From Dromiciops gliroides (lineage: Eukaryota > Chordata > Mammalia > Microbiotheria > Microbiotheriidae): DNA of 64,000 nucleotides. Of the stretch, positions 47,375 through 57,489 are shown piece after piece (positions within the stretch are counted from its first letter, which is position 1; the number at the start of each line of letters is the position of its first letter). The DNA lies in contig NC_057867.1 of the NCBI RefSeq assembly GCF_019393635.1, positions 68,699,492 to 68,763,491 on the forward strand. Direction: 5' to 3'. A program made the position numbers and the translations under genes. The notes under the pieces are model-generated. The model was not told the origin of the DNA and did not search any database. It saw nothing but the letters and a program-made list of their open reading frames with translations.

Positions 47375-47480
47375 GAATAATGGAGTTTTTCAATGCATAT
47401 TTGAAGAAAATACTACATTTCACTTCAGGGTTAATAAAAATAAAGATGTCTTTTTTTCCCCATCCAAGTTCACAGAGCCT
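47375..47480 (+). repeat. hAT-like DNA transposon fragment
   Basis: CTTCTCAGAATAATGGAG and AGGGTTAATAAAAATAAAGA are shared with the more complete copy at 49374-49554. Confidence 0.5.
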
Positions 47481-47639
47481 AAGAAAGCTACCCAGAGGCC
47501 CCTTTGAGGTTCCTGGACCCCAGGACCTCAGGAATGCTCCAAAATTGTTGAAATCGTGTGAGAGCAAGTCAGCATCTGCCTGCCAAGGTCTTTGTTTTGT
47601 TGGCCCGACTTGTGCCCTGGCCTCCTTGCAGTTCAACAA

Positions 47640-47945
47640 ACAAGACGCTCCATCCACCTCTTGGCTTGGGACATTTTCTGTCTGTGCCCCCTGCCTGGAG
47701 TGTTCTCCCTCCCCCACTCTGCCTCCTGACTTCCCTCAATTCCTTCCAGTTCCAACTAGTCTTCATTCTAGTGTCTCCCCTCTCTTGATCATTTCCTGTT
47801 TGTCCCACATAGAGCTTGCCTGGACATATTTGTTGGCTTGTTGTCTCTCCCATTAGTCTGTGAGCTCCCAGGGCAGGAACTGTCTTGCCTCTCTTTGACT
47901 TCCCAGCACTTAGGGTTCTGGCACACAGTAGGACCTTAATAAATG
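47640..47945 (+). repeat. L2 LINE 3' end
   Basis: GTGCCCCCTGCCTGGAGTG, TTGTCTCTCCCATTAGTCTG, ACAGTAGGACCTTAATAAAT. The 158-codon ORF at 47380-47856 reads through it and is not a gene. Confidence 0.8.
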
Positions 47946-48089
47946 ACATCAGGGTCCTCTGGCGGTGACTCAGTTGTCTGTGAAGGCCCTCACCTTGCAG
48001 CCTGCAGATGCAAAGTTTGGGAGCTCTCTCACTAGCATGTTTCCTCTCTTCACTCTCCTCAGCTTCTAACCTGGGATTTTCCTGCTGGA

Positions 48090-48260
48090 GAGTATCTCAG
48101 AATTCATCTCCTCCAACCTCCAGCACTTTGCCAATGAGGAAACTGAGGCCCAGGAAAACATTAAGTGACTTGACCATGATCGGTGGCACAGGAAGTGACA
48201 GGAACAGAGCAAGGAATTTGAACCCAAGTTCTTTGACTCTAAATCCAGCGTTCTTGCTCA
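48090..48260 (-). repeat. MIR, antisense
   Basis: CAATGAGGAAACTGAGGCCC and GAATTTGAACCCAAGTTC. Confidence 0.7.
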
Positions 48261-48264
48261 TTCA

Positions 48265-48630
48265 TTCATTCAACAAGCATTTCTTAAACACTGACCACCA
48301 CCACTACTGATGATGATGCCAACGATGACAATGGTGGTGGTGGTAAGGATGATGAGAGCTAAAATTAATATTAAGTTTTACACTTTAATGTTTGCAGAGG
48401 GCTTTGCATATAATAGAAGCCAAACCATACAGTGGTCTAAAGCAGTGGTCTCCAAACATTTTTGATCATGTACTCCATCAGTAAAAAGAAATGAGAATGC
48501 ACCTCTTAGATATTTGCTTATTCATAAGTTCCTAAGTTATATATACATATATATATACATATATGTATTACTATACTAATAACTATATATGTTATAAAAC
48601 ACAAAAAATTTAAGAGGATGAAATCTAATT
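48265..48630. other. Low-complexity and worn repeat pieces
   Basis: GAT/GGT-rich 48300-48350, a MIR-like end 48380-48425, a possible DNA-transposon scrap GGTCTCCAAACATTTTTGA (48448), and TA-rich 48535-48600. Confidence 0.4.
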
Positions 48631-48644
48631 AAAATCACATGCCA

Positions 48645-48784
48645 GGCAGCTAGGTGGTGCAGTGGATAAAGCACTGGCCCTGGATTCAGGAGTACCTGAG
48701 TTCAAATCCGGCCTCAGACACTTGACACTTACTAGCTGTGTGACCCTGGGCAAGTCACTTAACCCCCATTGCTCCACCAAAAAA
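48645..48784 (+). mobile_element. WSINE1-like CORE-SINE
   Basis: Perfect 14-base duplication AAAATCACATGCCA at 48631-48644 and 48785-48798. Confidence 0.9.
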
Positions 48785-48904
48785 AAAATCACATGCCAAC
48801 AAAACTTAGAAGTCAAAAGAAACACATTATCTACAGAAATGAAAAATATCCAAATAGGAAGAGTAAATATAAGCTCAACAAAAGTCCCCACTGGCCTCAA
48901 CCTG

Positions 48905-49005
48905 ATCCTGTAATTTTACAGATGAGGAAAATGAGGCCTAGTCAGGTTAGGCGACTTGCTCCCAGAAGGATTTGAATTCAGGTCCTTTGACTCCAGAATA
49001 AGTCC
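48905..49005 (-). repeat. MIR fragment, antisense
   Basis: ACAGATGAGGAAAATGAGGC and GATTTGAATTCAGGTCC. Confidence 0.6.
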
Positions 49006-49009
49006 TCTT

Positions 49010-49370
49010 TCAATTTCATTCTCCTTTGACATTTCATGGACACACAGAGGAGATTCTGGATTCTCAGGTGCTGGATTGCCAAGACATAGGCTTGCTGGCA
49101 AGTCCTGCTGGGTTGGAGGGAGCTTGAATACAGAGCTGGAACCATCTGAGGTCTGCTACCTAAGGCCAGGTCTGGCCAGTGTGGCCCCTCTGCATAGTAC
49201 CAGGGGCTTTCGTCAGTATCTGCCCTCATCATCCTTTGGGCTCATCTATATAGAACAGTTTGTTATTAGGCACCAGTAGGGTAGTTACTCAGTAAGTCCC
49301 CATAGGAAGAGTCAACTCCTCTCCCCCACTGTCCAACATCATTAGCATTTTCAGGGCACTAATTGCGTTT
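49010..49370. other. Unrecognised sequence
   Basis: Nothing recognised. Confidence 0.3.
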
Positions 49371-49373
49371 TCC

Positions 49374-49554
49374 CAGGGATTCTTTACCTTTTTTGTGTCA
49401 CGGACCCCTTTGGCCAACAACTGCAGAGTCGTCTTTTTAAATAATTGAAGGAAATTGCTATATTTCATGAGGGGTTAGTGAAAATAGAGATGGAATTGTT
49501 TCCCCAACCACATTCACAGATCCACATATCATTATCCCAAGTTAGGAACCCCTG
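49374..49554 (+). mobile_element. hAT-like non-autonomous DNA transposon, old
   Basis: Inverted ends: CAGGGATTCTTTACC at 49374-49388 and GTTAGGAACCCCTG at 49541-49554. The inside resembles a known mammalian hAT-type family ('cacggacccctttggc'). No clear 8-base duplication. Confidence 0.6.
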
Positions 49555-49629
49555 CCTTATGCTTTCAACATGGAAACCAGTGTATTTCAATGTGTATTTA
49601 TGGGGGGCCAGGGAAGGAGATGAGATGGT

Positions 49630-49860
49630 ATTTGATGGTATTTGATGGGGAACCACAGGGGTTTACTGAGTAAGCGGGGTGACATGGTCAGATCTGAATT
49701 AGCAGGTGAGCGAGGATGGATTGGGATAGGGAGGGGCTTGAGGCAGGTGGCCCACACCCCCCCACCGGCCACTGCCTGAAGTGAGGTGATGGGGGCCTGG
49801 ACCAGAATACTGGCAATATTGGAGAGAAGGCAACATAGACGAGAACCGTTACTAAGGTTA
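49630..49860 (+). repeat. Old unassigned dispersed repeat, middle part
   Basis: GGTGACATGGTCAGATCTG and GGAGAGAAGGCAACATAG. Confidence 0.45.
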
Positions 49861-49886
49861 AATCAGCAGGCCTTAGCAACGGCTTG

Positions 49887-49992
49887 GAAAAGGGGGAGAA
49901 CGAGATAGGGAGAAAGAGGAAGAGAGGGAGAGGGAGGGAAAGATGGAGAAAGGGAGGGAGAGGAAGGGAGATGGGGAGAGAGAGGGGGGAGA
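49887..49992. repeat. Polypurine low-complexity tract
   Basis: Over 100 bases almost purely A and G on the plus strand (GGGAGA, GGAAGG mixtures). Confidence 0.9.
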
Positions 49993-49999
49993 AGCAAGC

Positions 50000-50585
50000 A
50001 CAGGCTGAGGGACTAGGCCCCAGACGGCCATAGGAATAGAGAGAAGGGAGGACAGGAAGGAGAGCTGATGGGCCCCCAGCCCCCTAATTCTGGGCCACTC
50101 AGTCTTCCTCACAGATTGAATAGCAGGGGCTGGAGTGAAGGAAGGGACTATTTTACCCACCAGCTAGCTAGGGAGAGGGAAGGGGGCCGAGAAGGAGGCT
50201 CCCTACCCTCAGTGCTGGGGGGCACGAATGAAGCCCCTGAGGAGAGCGGAGTGGAGGCCTGGGGTGGGAGGGGGCAGGCAGAAGGTGGGAGTGCTTTGAG
50301 GGGGGGACGGGGAGGCTGGGGGATTGCAGGCCAGCTCACTGCGCTCTGATTGACTGATCTCCCCTCTTATGGGGCTGTCACCTCTGACCTTTCTGAGATG
50401 CTGCTCGGGCACAGGAGAGCGCACCCCATCATATAGCCCAAAGTGGAGAGCACCTGGAGCAAGTCACTTCTTGCCTTCCCTGGGCCTCAGTTTCTTTGTA
50501 AATGTTTGTCGAGGGTGTTTTAAGGAAGATGTTAACACTGTCCCCATCACCTTAGCCTGCTGATGATGTGCAGCAGAAAAGAGAC
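50000..50585. other. G-rich unrecognised sequence
   Basis: GC-rich to the eye, with G runs at 50295-50320. A MIR scrap lies near 50455-50510. No gene seen. Confidence 0.35.
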
Positions 50586-50589
50586 CCGG

Positions 50590-50770
50590 CCTTAGGGACT
50601 GAGTGACAGAACTGAGCCCCCTGGCTGCCTAGCTGTGTGCCCCTGGACAAGTCATGTGCCCTCTTTGAACCTCATATAAAATGTAGCTAAGCATTTCTGC
50701 CACAGGGCATGTTAGGAGGCTCAGGTAAGGGCATGTGTGTAAAATGATTTACACATGTAAGGGATACAAC
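50590..50770 (+). repeat. MIR CORE-SINE
   Basis: CTAGCTGTGTGCCCCTGG and CAAGTCATGTGCCCTC. Confidence 0.6.
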
Positions 50771-50792
50771 CAATTAATAAGTATTTCTTAAG

Positions 50793-50932
50793 GGGAAGCT
50801 AGGTGGCGCAGTGGATAAAGCAATGGCCCTGGATTCGGGAGGACCTGAGTTCAAATCCGGCCCCAGACACTTCACACTTACTAGCTGTGTGACCCTGGGC
50901 AAGTCACTTAACCCCAATTGCCTCACCAAAAA
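50793..50932 (+). mobile_element. WSINE1-like CORE-SINE
   Basis: Perfect 14-base duplication AAGTATTTCTTAAG at 50779-50792 and 50933-50946. It inserted into the start of an old dispersed repeat that continues to about 51030. Confidence 0.9.
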
Positions 50933-51050
50933 AAGTATTTCTTAAGCATCTGCTAGGTGCCAGGCACTGTGCCAAGTACTGAGTGGCAAATATAAACAAC
51001 TGTCTAACAGGGAGATGACTCCATAGTCTATTTAAATATATAAAGAATTG

Positions 51051-51181
51051 GGGCAGCTGGGAAAGGACCGGACCTGGAGTCAGGAGGACCTGAGTTCAAA
51101 TCTGGCCTCAGCCACTTGACACTTACTAGCTGTGTGACCCTGGGCAAGTCACTTAACCCTCAGTGCCCTGCAAAAAAAAAA
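51051..51181 (+). mobile_element. WSINE1-like CORE-SINE with a deleted head
   Basis: GGGCAGCTGGGAAAGGACCG shows loss of the GGTGGCACAGTGGATA part. The rest is intact. Confidence 0.85.
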
Positions 51182-51189
51182 AAGAATCA

Positions 51190-51560
51190 ATATAATAAAA
51201 TAAATACCAGGTGATTAGGGACAGAGACGCCTAACAGTTGGGTGCATCAGGAAAGGTAGCGTCTTAAAAGAAGAGAGAAATTCTCTAATGTGAGGTGAAG
51301 AAGGGAGTTGGAGTTAGGAGATGGAGCATCCTGGCAATGGACAAGGAGGCTTCCAAATCAGGATGAGGCCACGCTGTCTCAAAGGGCAAGGGGTGGCGTC
51401 CTACCTGCTCCCGTGGTGTGTATCTGAGAGGCATGGAGTGGGGGAAGACCGCAGCTTTGCACCCAGGTCCCTCCTGACAGTATTGTTGGAAAGAAAACAG
51501 TTTACTCTCATTAGCATTCAGTTGGTTCCAAGGCTTCAATCTAGGTCCTCCAAAATGGTG
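51190..51560. other. Unrecognised sequence
   Basis: Nothing recognised. Confidence 0.3.
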
Positions 51561-51562
51561 CT

Positions 51563-51722
51563 TTAGATCCAAGATAATGGCAAAAGACATATGGTGGAAA
51601 ATGCTCTGAATGCAGACTGAAGCATCCTATTTTCACTTTTCTTGTTGCGTTTTTGTTGTTGTTCTTGTTTATTCTTTCTTGCTTTTGTTTCCCTTTTGTT
51701 CTGATTCTTCTCTCACAACAAG
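51563..51722 (+). repeat. L1 LINE 3' UTR fragment
   Basis: GGTGGAAAATGCTCTGAATG, GACTGAAGCATCCTATTTTC and CCTTTTGTTCTGATTC. Both ends are missing. Confidence 0.75.
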
Positions 51723-51724
51723 GT

Positions 51725-52505
51725 CTCCTGATTCCCAAGCCAGCTCATGTTTGGCTCCCCCCACCCACTACATACCAAAACCCCACCGAAAAAAGCCAAG
51801 TGGACCCTCAGGGATGTTCTGTCCAAGTGACTATCACCTGAGACTCAGCTGCCTTCCCAGACAGAAGGGTCCCTAGGAAGCATGCAGGCTGACCAGTGAG
51901 CTAAAGACGACCTGTTGCCCAGGCTTTGCCAGCTCTGGCTTCTAGGCGGCCCAGCTGGGTGCTGGAGCCAGCTTAGCGATCCAGGGCTCTTCCTTCTGCC
52001 CCATGTAGCCATGTGCTCACTTGGCCTCTGGCCAAGCACAAACCCCAAAATGTCTACTGACAAAACCTCCTTCTGCCTGGCTCTGGGTATTCCTTGGTGC
52101 CTTTCCAACCCCTGCTGGAGCTTAGTTCTCTCCCCCAGCTCCGCAGCTTGTCTTTCATATGGATCGCACAGAGCATCACAGGAACAGGTGATTGGGCCTC
52201 ACCCTGGGCCCAAATGGGAAGCATATGCCTGCAATCCTCTTCCCAGAATCTTTTGTTCCCCATTCAGTAGCAGCTCAGGATGACAGATGGGGCCAGCTCT
52301 GACCGCATGGATATTTCTACTGGGCCCTGATAGAAACCCTGCCTGCCAGGTAAGCCATGGCCTCCAGTTTCAAAGAGGCATTCCCAGCTAACTATAGTTA
52401 GTCTAGGATTCTAGTCCCTTCATTAGATAACAGACCCATTTCTGCAAGAAACGAATGCTAAAGTGTTTCTTCATCCTCTCACCCTAAAGTTGTCCCACAG
52501 AGAGA
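51725..52505. other. Unrecognised, GC-richer sequence
   Basis: A 122-codon plus ORF (51915-52283) overlaps antisense ORFs and shows no domain. Confidence 0.35.
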
Positions 52506-52509
52506 GGAA

Positions 52510-52660
52510 AGAGCCTCAAAAGTCATGTAGTCCAACTGCCTCATTTACAGATAGGAATCCTGAATCTCAGAGAGGTCAAGGGACTTGTCTAGGGGCACAC
52601 AGCCAGTGAAGCAGCAGGGGCAGGATTCAAATGGGGCTTCAGCTGCTCTTCCTACTGAGA
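52510..52660 (-). repeat. MIR, antisense
   Basis: TCATGTAGTCCAACTGCC, GGGGCACACAGCCAGTGAAG. Confidence 0.65.
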
Positions 52661-52914
52661 TTCTTCCCCTTAGCCATGGCATAACCTTCAAATGTTTACA
52701 GCCGCTGAGGACTTGGAGCCCAAGCCTGGGCGGCCATATTACCAAAGCACATGGGCAAACTGACCCTGAGAAACACCGTGGGAACAGAGCTTCTCTGAAT
52801 GAGTGAGAGCACAATGGGGAGGAAATGTCCAAACTGAACAGAAAGGATAGACTCAGAATGGGTGGGAAGGAGGGAAGACTTTGGGGCCACCGCATCTGAG
52901 TCTCTCATTTCAGA

Positions 52915-53115
52915 GATGGGAGGATCATAGATTTCAGGCTGGAAGGTCATCTCCTCCAACCCAAGCCCTCCATTTTACTGAGAAGGAAACAGAGGCCCTG
53001 AACGGTGAAATGATTTTCCCAAGCTCACTCAGGTAGCAAGTGGCAGAAGGAGCATTTGAACCCAGCTCAATTGCCTCCCAAACCAAGTCTCTTTCTGCTG
53101 TGCCACACTGCTCCC
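52915..53115 (-). repeat. MIR, antisense
   Basis: CTGAGAAGGAAACAGAGGCC and GCTGTGCCACACTGCTC. The 133-codon ORF at 52934-53335 runs through it. Confidence 0.65.
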
Positions 53116-53119
53116 CCAA

Positions 53120-53635
53120 ATGCCACTCATACCCAAGCACTCCAGGAAAGATGTGCTCATCTCCAATCTCCACTGGGAAAGAGCCCTGTTTCTTCCAGGT
53201 AGCTAAATGCATTGCCTCAACAACGTTGTTAAATCTACATGGACACCATTGTCTCCTGTAGCCATTTCCCTCCTCACATCCCCCGCCCCAGTATGACATG
53301 TTCCCGGTCAAACCCCCCCAAATCGGCTCTAACAATCCAAACCTCTTCTTTGCCCCAGGTTAGTGATCTCTCCCCTCCTGCGGGGGGTCGGTCCAAGCAC
53401 CCAATGGATCGATAAAAGTGGCCACCAAGAGGATTATCTTCCCGAGGCTTCGAGGGTTCCTCACCAGCAGAGTGATTGGCAGCAACCCCAGCCATACTAG
53501 AGGGGGCTTCATCCCTTCAGATATATCTGAATTTAATCAGCTCTGAAAGCTACAAAAACTGGCCAGGAATTTCTGAGGAGCAAACACCCCAGAGTTAACA
53601 ATGTGTGACTTTTATTCTGGGTTGTGGTCACCTGC
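53120..53635. other. Unrecognised sequence
   Basis: Nothing recognised. Confidence 0.35.
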
Positions 53636-53653
53636 ACAAATATAGCACATGAG

Positions 53654-53797
53654 GGGGCAGCTAGGTGGCACAGTGGATAAAGCACCAGCCCTGGATTTAG
53701 GAGGACCTGAGTTCAAATCCAGCCTCAGACACTTGACACATACTAGCTGTGTGACCCCTGGGCAAGTCACTTAATCCTCATTGCCCCACACAATAAG
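53654..53797 (+). mobile_element. WSINE1-like CORE-SINE with perfect 18-base TSD
   Basis: ACAAATATAGCACATGAG at 53636-53653 and 53798-53815. The longest exact duplication seen here, so one of the youngest insertions. Confidence 0.93.
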
Positions 53798-53846
53798 ACA
53801 AATATAGCACATGAGAGCAAAGGAACATTGGAATATATGTGTCTAT

Positions 53847-53895
53847 ACATACACACACACACATATATATATATATACATACATACATACATATA
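53847..53895. repeat. (AC)n(AT)n(ACAT)n microsatellite
   Basis: AC then AT then ACAT units. Confidence 0.93.
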
Positions 53896-54128
53896 TTCTA
53901 CGTACACATTTTATTTTTAATAAACTTAAGAGATGTAAACATCTACTTCTTTCTGTTTCCGCTTGGTCTTCAAGGAGTCTTAAATCTGTGATAATGTCTT
54001 AAAAAAAGAACCCAATCTACCCTACAAGGCAGCCTGAGAGGGAAGCACCAATGACAGAGTGCATTGTGGGGGCTTGCACAACATCCCAAACTGTACTTCT
54101 ATACCCTTAAAAATGACAGTGCACAGAG

Positions 54129-54270
54129 CGCAGTTAGGTAGATTAGTGGATAAAGCACCAGCCCTGGATTCTGGAGGACCTGAGTTCAAATCTAGCCTTA
54201 GACACTTAATACTTACTAGCTGTGTGACCTTGGGCAAGTCACTTAACCCTCATTGCCCTGTGCAAAAAAA
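54129..54270 (+). mobile_element. WSINE1-like CORE-SINE, more diverged
   Basis: The head reads CGCAGTTAGGTAGATTAG. Duplication with three mismatches at 54110-54128 and 54271-54289 (AAAATGACAGTGCACAGAG). Confidence 0.85.
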
Positions 54271-54476
54271 AAAAGTGACAATGCACAGACATTACTTTTT
54301 TGCTGGGTTTGATTTGGGTTCTAGGCAAGGGGGAAATTAAATGATAAATCTTAAAATAGTCCATTTTGATCAGAAACCTTTAAGCTCAAACTCCTCAAAG
54401 GCAGCCAATCACAGGAACCAGACCTGACACTGATGATATTCTGATAGTAATTCAAAATTCTTAAAAGCCAGTTCAG

Positions 54477-54616
54477 GGGGCAGCTAGGTACACAGTGGAT
54501 AAAGCACTGGCCCTGGATTCAGAAGGGCCTGAGTTCAAATCCAGCCTCAGACATTTGACACTTACCAGCTGTGTGATCCTGGGCAAGTCACTTAACCCCC
54601 ATTGCCCCACCAAAAA
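54477..54616 (+). mobile_element. WSINE1-like CORE-SINE
   Basis: AAAAGCCAGTTCAG at 54463-54476 and 54617-54630. Confidence 0.9.
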
Positions 54617-54630
54617 AAAAGCCAGTTCAG

Positions 54631-54860
54631 TGTAAAGGATACACAGGTAGTCTCAGAAGCATGGTGACCTGGGTTCAATCCCAGTATGACTCTGGGGCAA
54701 ATTGTTTCGACTCTCAATGCCAGAGACATCTGTAGTCCAAGACACTAAACTACAGAGGAGTCATTGATCTGTGTCAATGAAGAGACTTTCCACTCCTGGG
54801 AGTTGCTGAAATTGATGAAATCCCAGACTTGGACCAAAACCAAATAAAAATTTTAGTGGG
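54631..54860 (+). repeat. Another marsupial CORE-SINE family
   Basis: Head with CCTGGGTTCAATCCCAG (B-box-like). The 3' part (CTGGGAGTTGCTGAAATTG, GATGAAATCCCAGACTTGG) resembles a common marsupial SINE tail ending in 'gaaatcacaggtc'. Different from WSINE1. Confidence 0.6.
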
Positions 54861-54864
54861 TCCC

Positions 54865-55180
54865 ATGAAAAGCAGCAGCCATGGCAGCAACAAAAAGAGT
54901 AAGCAGAGGGTCCAGGCCGAAGGAGTGAGATGGGAAAAGACCTGGGGGACTATACACCTCCTCCCCTGCCCTCCAGGAGCATTACTGCACATCTCCAGGA
55001 AGCCGTGCACTGTTGCCACAAGTCGTCTGCTTCATTACACACAGGGCTTTGCGTGGAATCTCACACCCTGGCCCTCAGATCCACCTTCATAGCCATTGGG
55101 GAACTGCAGTGGTGGGAGGACTTGGTCTGCTCCGTCAGGGTAGAGAAGTTAGAGAGAGCACTAGGCGGGAACTTAGAAAA
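54865..55180. other. Unrecognised sequence
   Basis: Nothing recognised. Confidence 0.3.
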
Positions 55181-55490
55181 CAGTGGCTCCACTCTTAACT
55201 CTGGTGTTCACTAGCTATGGAAGCTTGAGCCAATTATTGCAATTCCCCTGGTTTCTGTTTCTTCATCTGTAGAGTGTGTTGGGATCAGTGCTCATCAAGG
55301 CCTCTTCTGTTGCCCTTGGACTTGCCACAAGCCATCAGTTTTCAGTTCTCATGGGATCTCAAATTTAGGACTGACATCTAATCCAGCACACTCATTTCCT
55401 GTGAAATGACTTGCCCTAGGTCATGCAGGTAGGAAGTGGCAGAGTTGGGATTTGAACCCATATCCTGGGACTCCAATTCCACTCTTTCCA
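55180..55490. repeat. Two MIR pieces (sense 55185-55300, antisense 55360-55485)
   Basis: GTTTCTTCATCTGTAGAG (sense) and GATTTGAACCCATATCCTGG (antisense). Confidence 0.6.
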
Positions 55491-55734
55491 CTTTCTATTC
55501 TCCAGGCCTCCCAAGCCATGCTCACTCCAGATTGTCCTTGTGGCTGGGGCAGAAAGTCTCCGTCCTTGCTGTTTGTATTCCACACCGATTGCCTCAAACC
55601 TGAGCTCTAGCTATGTGACTCTTGAAGACCCCGGACATTTTTTTCTGCATCCCCCAAGTACCCTGTATTCCTGTTACCTGTCTTAATTGATCTTCTTGGA
55701 CTTGACCTTGAAACTTCCTAACTTGTTACCTGCA

Positions 55735-55975
55735 GGCAGACAGAGTGCAGGGCCTGGAGTCAAGAAGACTCATCTTCCTGAGTTCAAATCTGGCCTCAAT
55801 TACTAGCTGGGTGACGTTGAGCAAGTCACTTAACCGTGTTGGCCTCAATTTCCACATCTGGGCTAGAGAAGGAAATGGCAAACCACTCCAGTATCTCTGC
55901 CCCCCCAAAACCCCAACAAAACCAAAGGGCCCAACGAAGAGCTGGACACAACTGAAAAATGACTGAACAGACTTG
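55735..55975 (+). mobile_element. RTE-tailed CORE-SINE (MAR1-like)
   Basis: CORE-SINE body, then AAATGGCAAACCACTCCAG and CTGGACACAACTGAAAAATG. The last piece resembles the RTE/BovB end 'cggacacgactga', implying mobilisation by RTE rather than L1. Confidence 0.8.
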
Positions 55976-56179
55976 GTACCTGACAGCCCCTTTCCTTCCT
56001 AGGCAAACTCTTAGTCCACACACAAACTCACACACACACACCAACCAAGCCTCAGCACGACAACCCCCATCACCATCCTCCTGCTTGTCATGGACTGAAC
56101 TCTTCAGGAAGGAATCAGTGCAAGTTGCCCACTGATTGAGGAAGGGACTCATAGGAGCAGATCTACTGCACGGCACACA

Positions 56180-56400
56180 CAAGGTCATCTAATCCAACTC
56201 CCTCATTCTACAGATGAGAAAACTGAGGCCAGGAAGCTGAATGGGGATTTATCCAAGGCCGCACACAGAATCACAGAGTTAGAGGTGGAAAGGATCTTAA
56301 AGTCCATTTAGTCTAACTTCCTCAATTTACACATGAGGAAATTGAGGCTCTGGGCAGTTCAGTGACTTGTCTAAGGTCACACAGGCAGTAAAGTAGGAGT
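56180..56400 (-). repeat. Two tandem MIR fragments, antisense
   Basis: Both repeats contain 'GATGAGAAAACTGAGGCC' or 'CATGAGGAAATTGAGGCTC'. They lie downstream of the syntaxin stop. Confidence 0.65.
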
Positions 56401-56703
56401 GGTCATAGGCATCTCCTACCTATAGCAAGCAGCTGCAAAGCCCACCTACTCCTGTCCCTCGTACCTCTCACTATCCCTATGTTTGGTTTCCTTCCCAGTA
56501 CCCAGGAGCTCCACGGCATCTTCCTAAAGTCTTACAAATAGCTCCTTAGCATCAATAAGCAACAACGTGAACTGTAGCAGGAAAGCAAGCAAGCGATAAC
56601 TACCGCCTACTAAGTTCTTGGGGGCCTGGGCTCACCAGTCCAAACCCGGCCGATGATTATTTCGAACTTGTATTCAAGGCCAACCTGAAGGCCCTGTAAG
56701 GGC
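56400..56703. other. Region just downstream of the syntaxin stop
   Basis: Would hold the 3' UTR of the minus-strand gene. I see no AATAAA on that strand here. Confidence 0.35.
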
Positions 56704-57489
56704 CTAAGGGCACAGGTAGTCTGGCCCAGAAAAGTTCCCTGCTTGGCCCCTCAGCGCAGCCAAGCATGTGCAGCAGGTGCAGAGGCCCAGCACAACCAAC
56801 AGCACTACTGACAGCCGTGACTGGCGCTTGTACTTGATGGCCCTCTTGACCATCACATCCGACTGGGCCACGTAGTCCTGGGTGTGCAAGATGTTGTACT
56901 TGATGTTGTCCAGGAGCTCTTGCTGCTCCGAGATGAGCACGTCCAGCTGGAGGAAAAGAGCCTGCAGCTCCCCCAGCTGGCCTTCCAAGTCCAACAGCTG
57001 CTGGTGGCGCACGTGGGCCATGGCCAGGTGCTGTTTGGCCCTCAGCGCATCTAAGTCCCAGCCCACGATCCTGGGTAACGACTGGCCGGCTACCAGCTGC
57101 TCGATGTCTCCCTGGTGTAGCTTCAGGCCCGCCAGCTCGGCCTGTCTCACCGTTTTCTCCTTCAGTATCCTCACGTATTGGGTCTCATTGGCATAGTGGC
57201 GACTGATGGTGGCTTGGTAGTGGCTCTGCTGGATGCGGTGCTCTACCCTCCAGTCCCGATGCTCAGGGGCCAGTTCTCGCTGGATGGTGCTGAGCTGGGG
57301 CTGCACACAGCGGGCCATGCTGGCAAAGGAGGCTTTCAGCAGGCTTAGCTCATGCTTGGCCTCCACTATGCTCTCCTCTGCAGTACAGCACAGTACGCCC
57401 TGCTGCTTCCTGTCTATCAATTCCGACAGTCTTTCCAGCTCATTCAGTGCCAAGGAAAGCGTGGCCACTTCCTGGAAAAACTTCTCCAT
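56704..57489 (-). CDS. Divergent intronless syntaxin (Qa-SNARE), C-terminally membrane anchored
   Basis: A 261-codon open frame ends in TAG at 56704-56706. Seen: three amphipathic helices in the Habc position (about residues 1-35, 38-72 and 80-118). A SNARE motif follows at about 150-220, aligning without gaps to my memory of syntaxin-1A; LISEQQELLDNI matches LVESQGEMIDRI and puts the zero-layer glutamine at Q189. A basic linker KYKRQSR leads to one hydrophobic anchor at about 226-246, rich in cysteine (CTCC, TC). A 15-residue tail with a possible N-glycosylation site (NFS, 252-254) ends the protein. Known: Qa-SNAREs pair with Qbc- and R-SNAREs to fuse vesicles with target membranes. The closest group appears to be syntaxins 1-4/11/19. 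It differs from STX11 and STX19, also single-coding-exon genes, in keeping a membrane span. Syntaxins 1-4 are split by introns, so this is a retrogene or an old intronless paralogue. A long clean frame despite great divergence argues for selection. No poly(A) signal was found downstream. The substrate vesicle is unknown. Confidence 0.85.
   Translation of the reverse strand: MEKFFQEVATLSLALNELERLSELIDRKQQGVLCCTAEESIVEAKHELSLLKASFASMARCVQPQLSTIQRELAPEHRDWRVEHRIQQSHYQATISRHYANETQYVRILKEKTVRQAELAGLKLHQGDIEQLVAGQSLPRIVGWDLDALRAKQHLAMAHVRHQQLLDLEGQLGELQALFLQLDVLISEQQELLDNIKYNILHTQDYVAQSDVMVKRAIKYKRQSRLSVVLLVVLGLCTCCTCLAALRGQAGNFSGPDYLCP

Noticed and set aside
47380-47856. 158-codon plus-strand ORF, among the longest here
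   Set aside because: Runs through a hAT-like scrap and an L2 3' end. An overlapping antisense ORF of similar length shows it is chance.
54631-54740. tRNA-like sequence with GGTTCAATCCC
   Set aside because: B-box of a SINE head. No cloverleaf could be drawn with intact stems, so not a tRNA gene.
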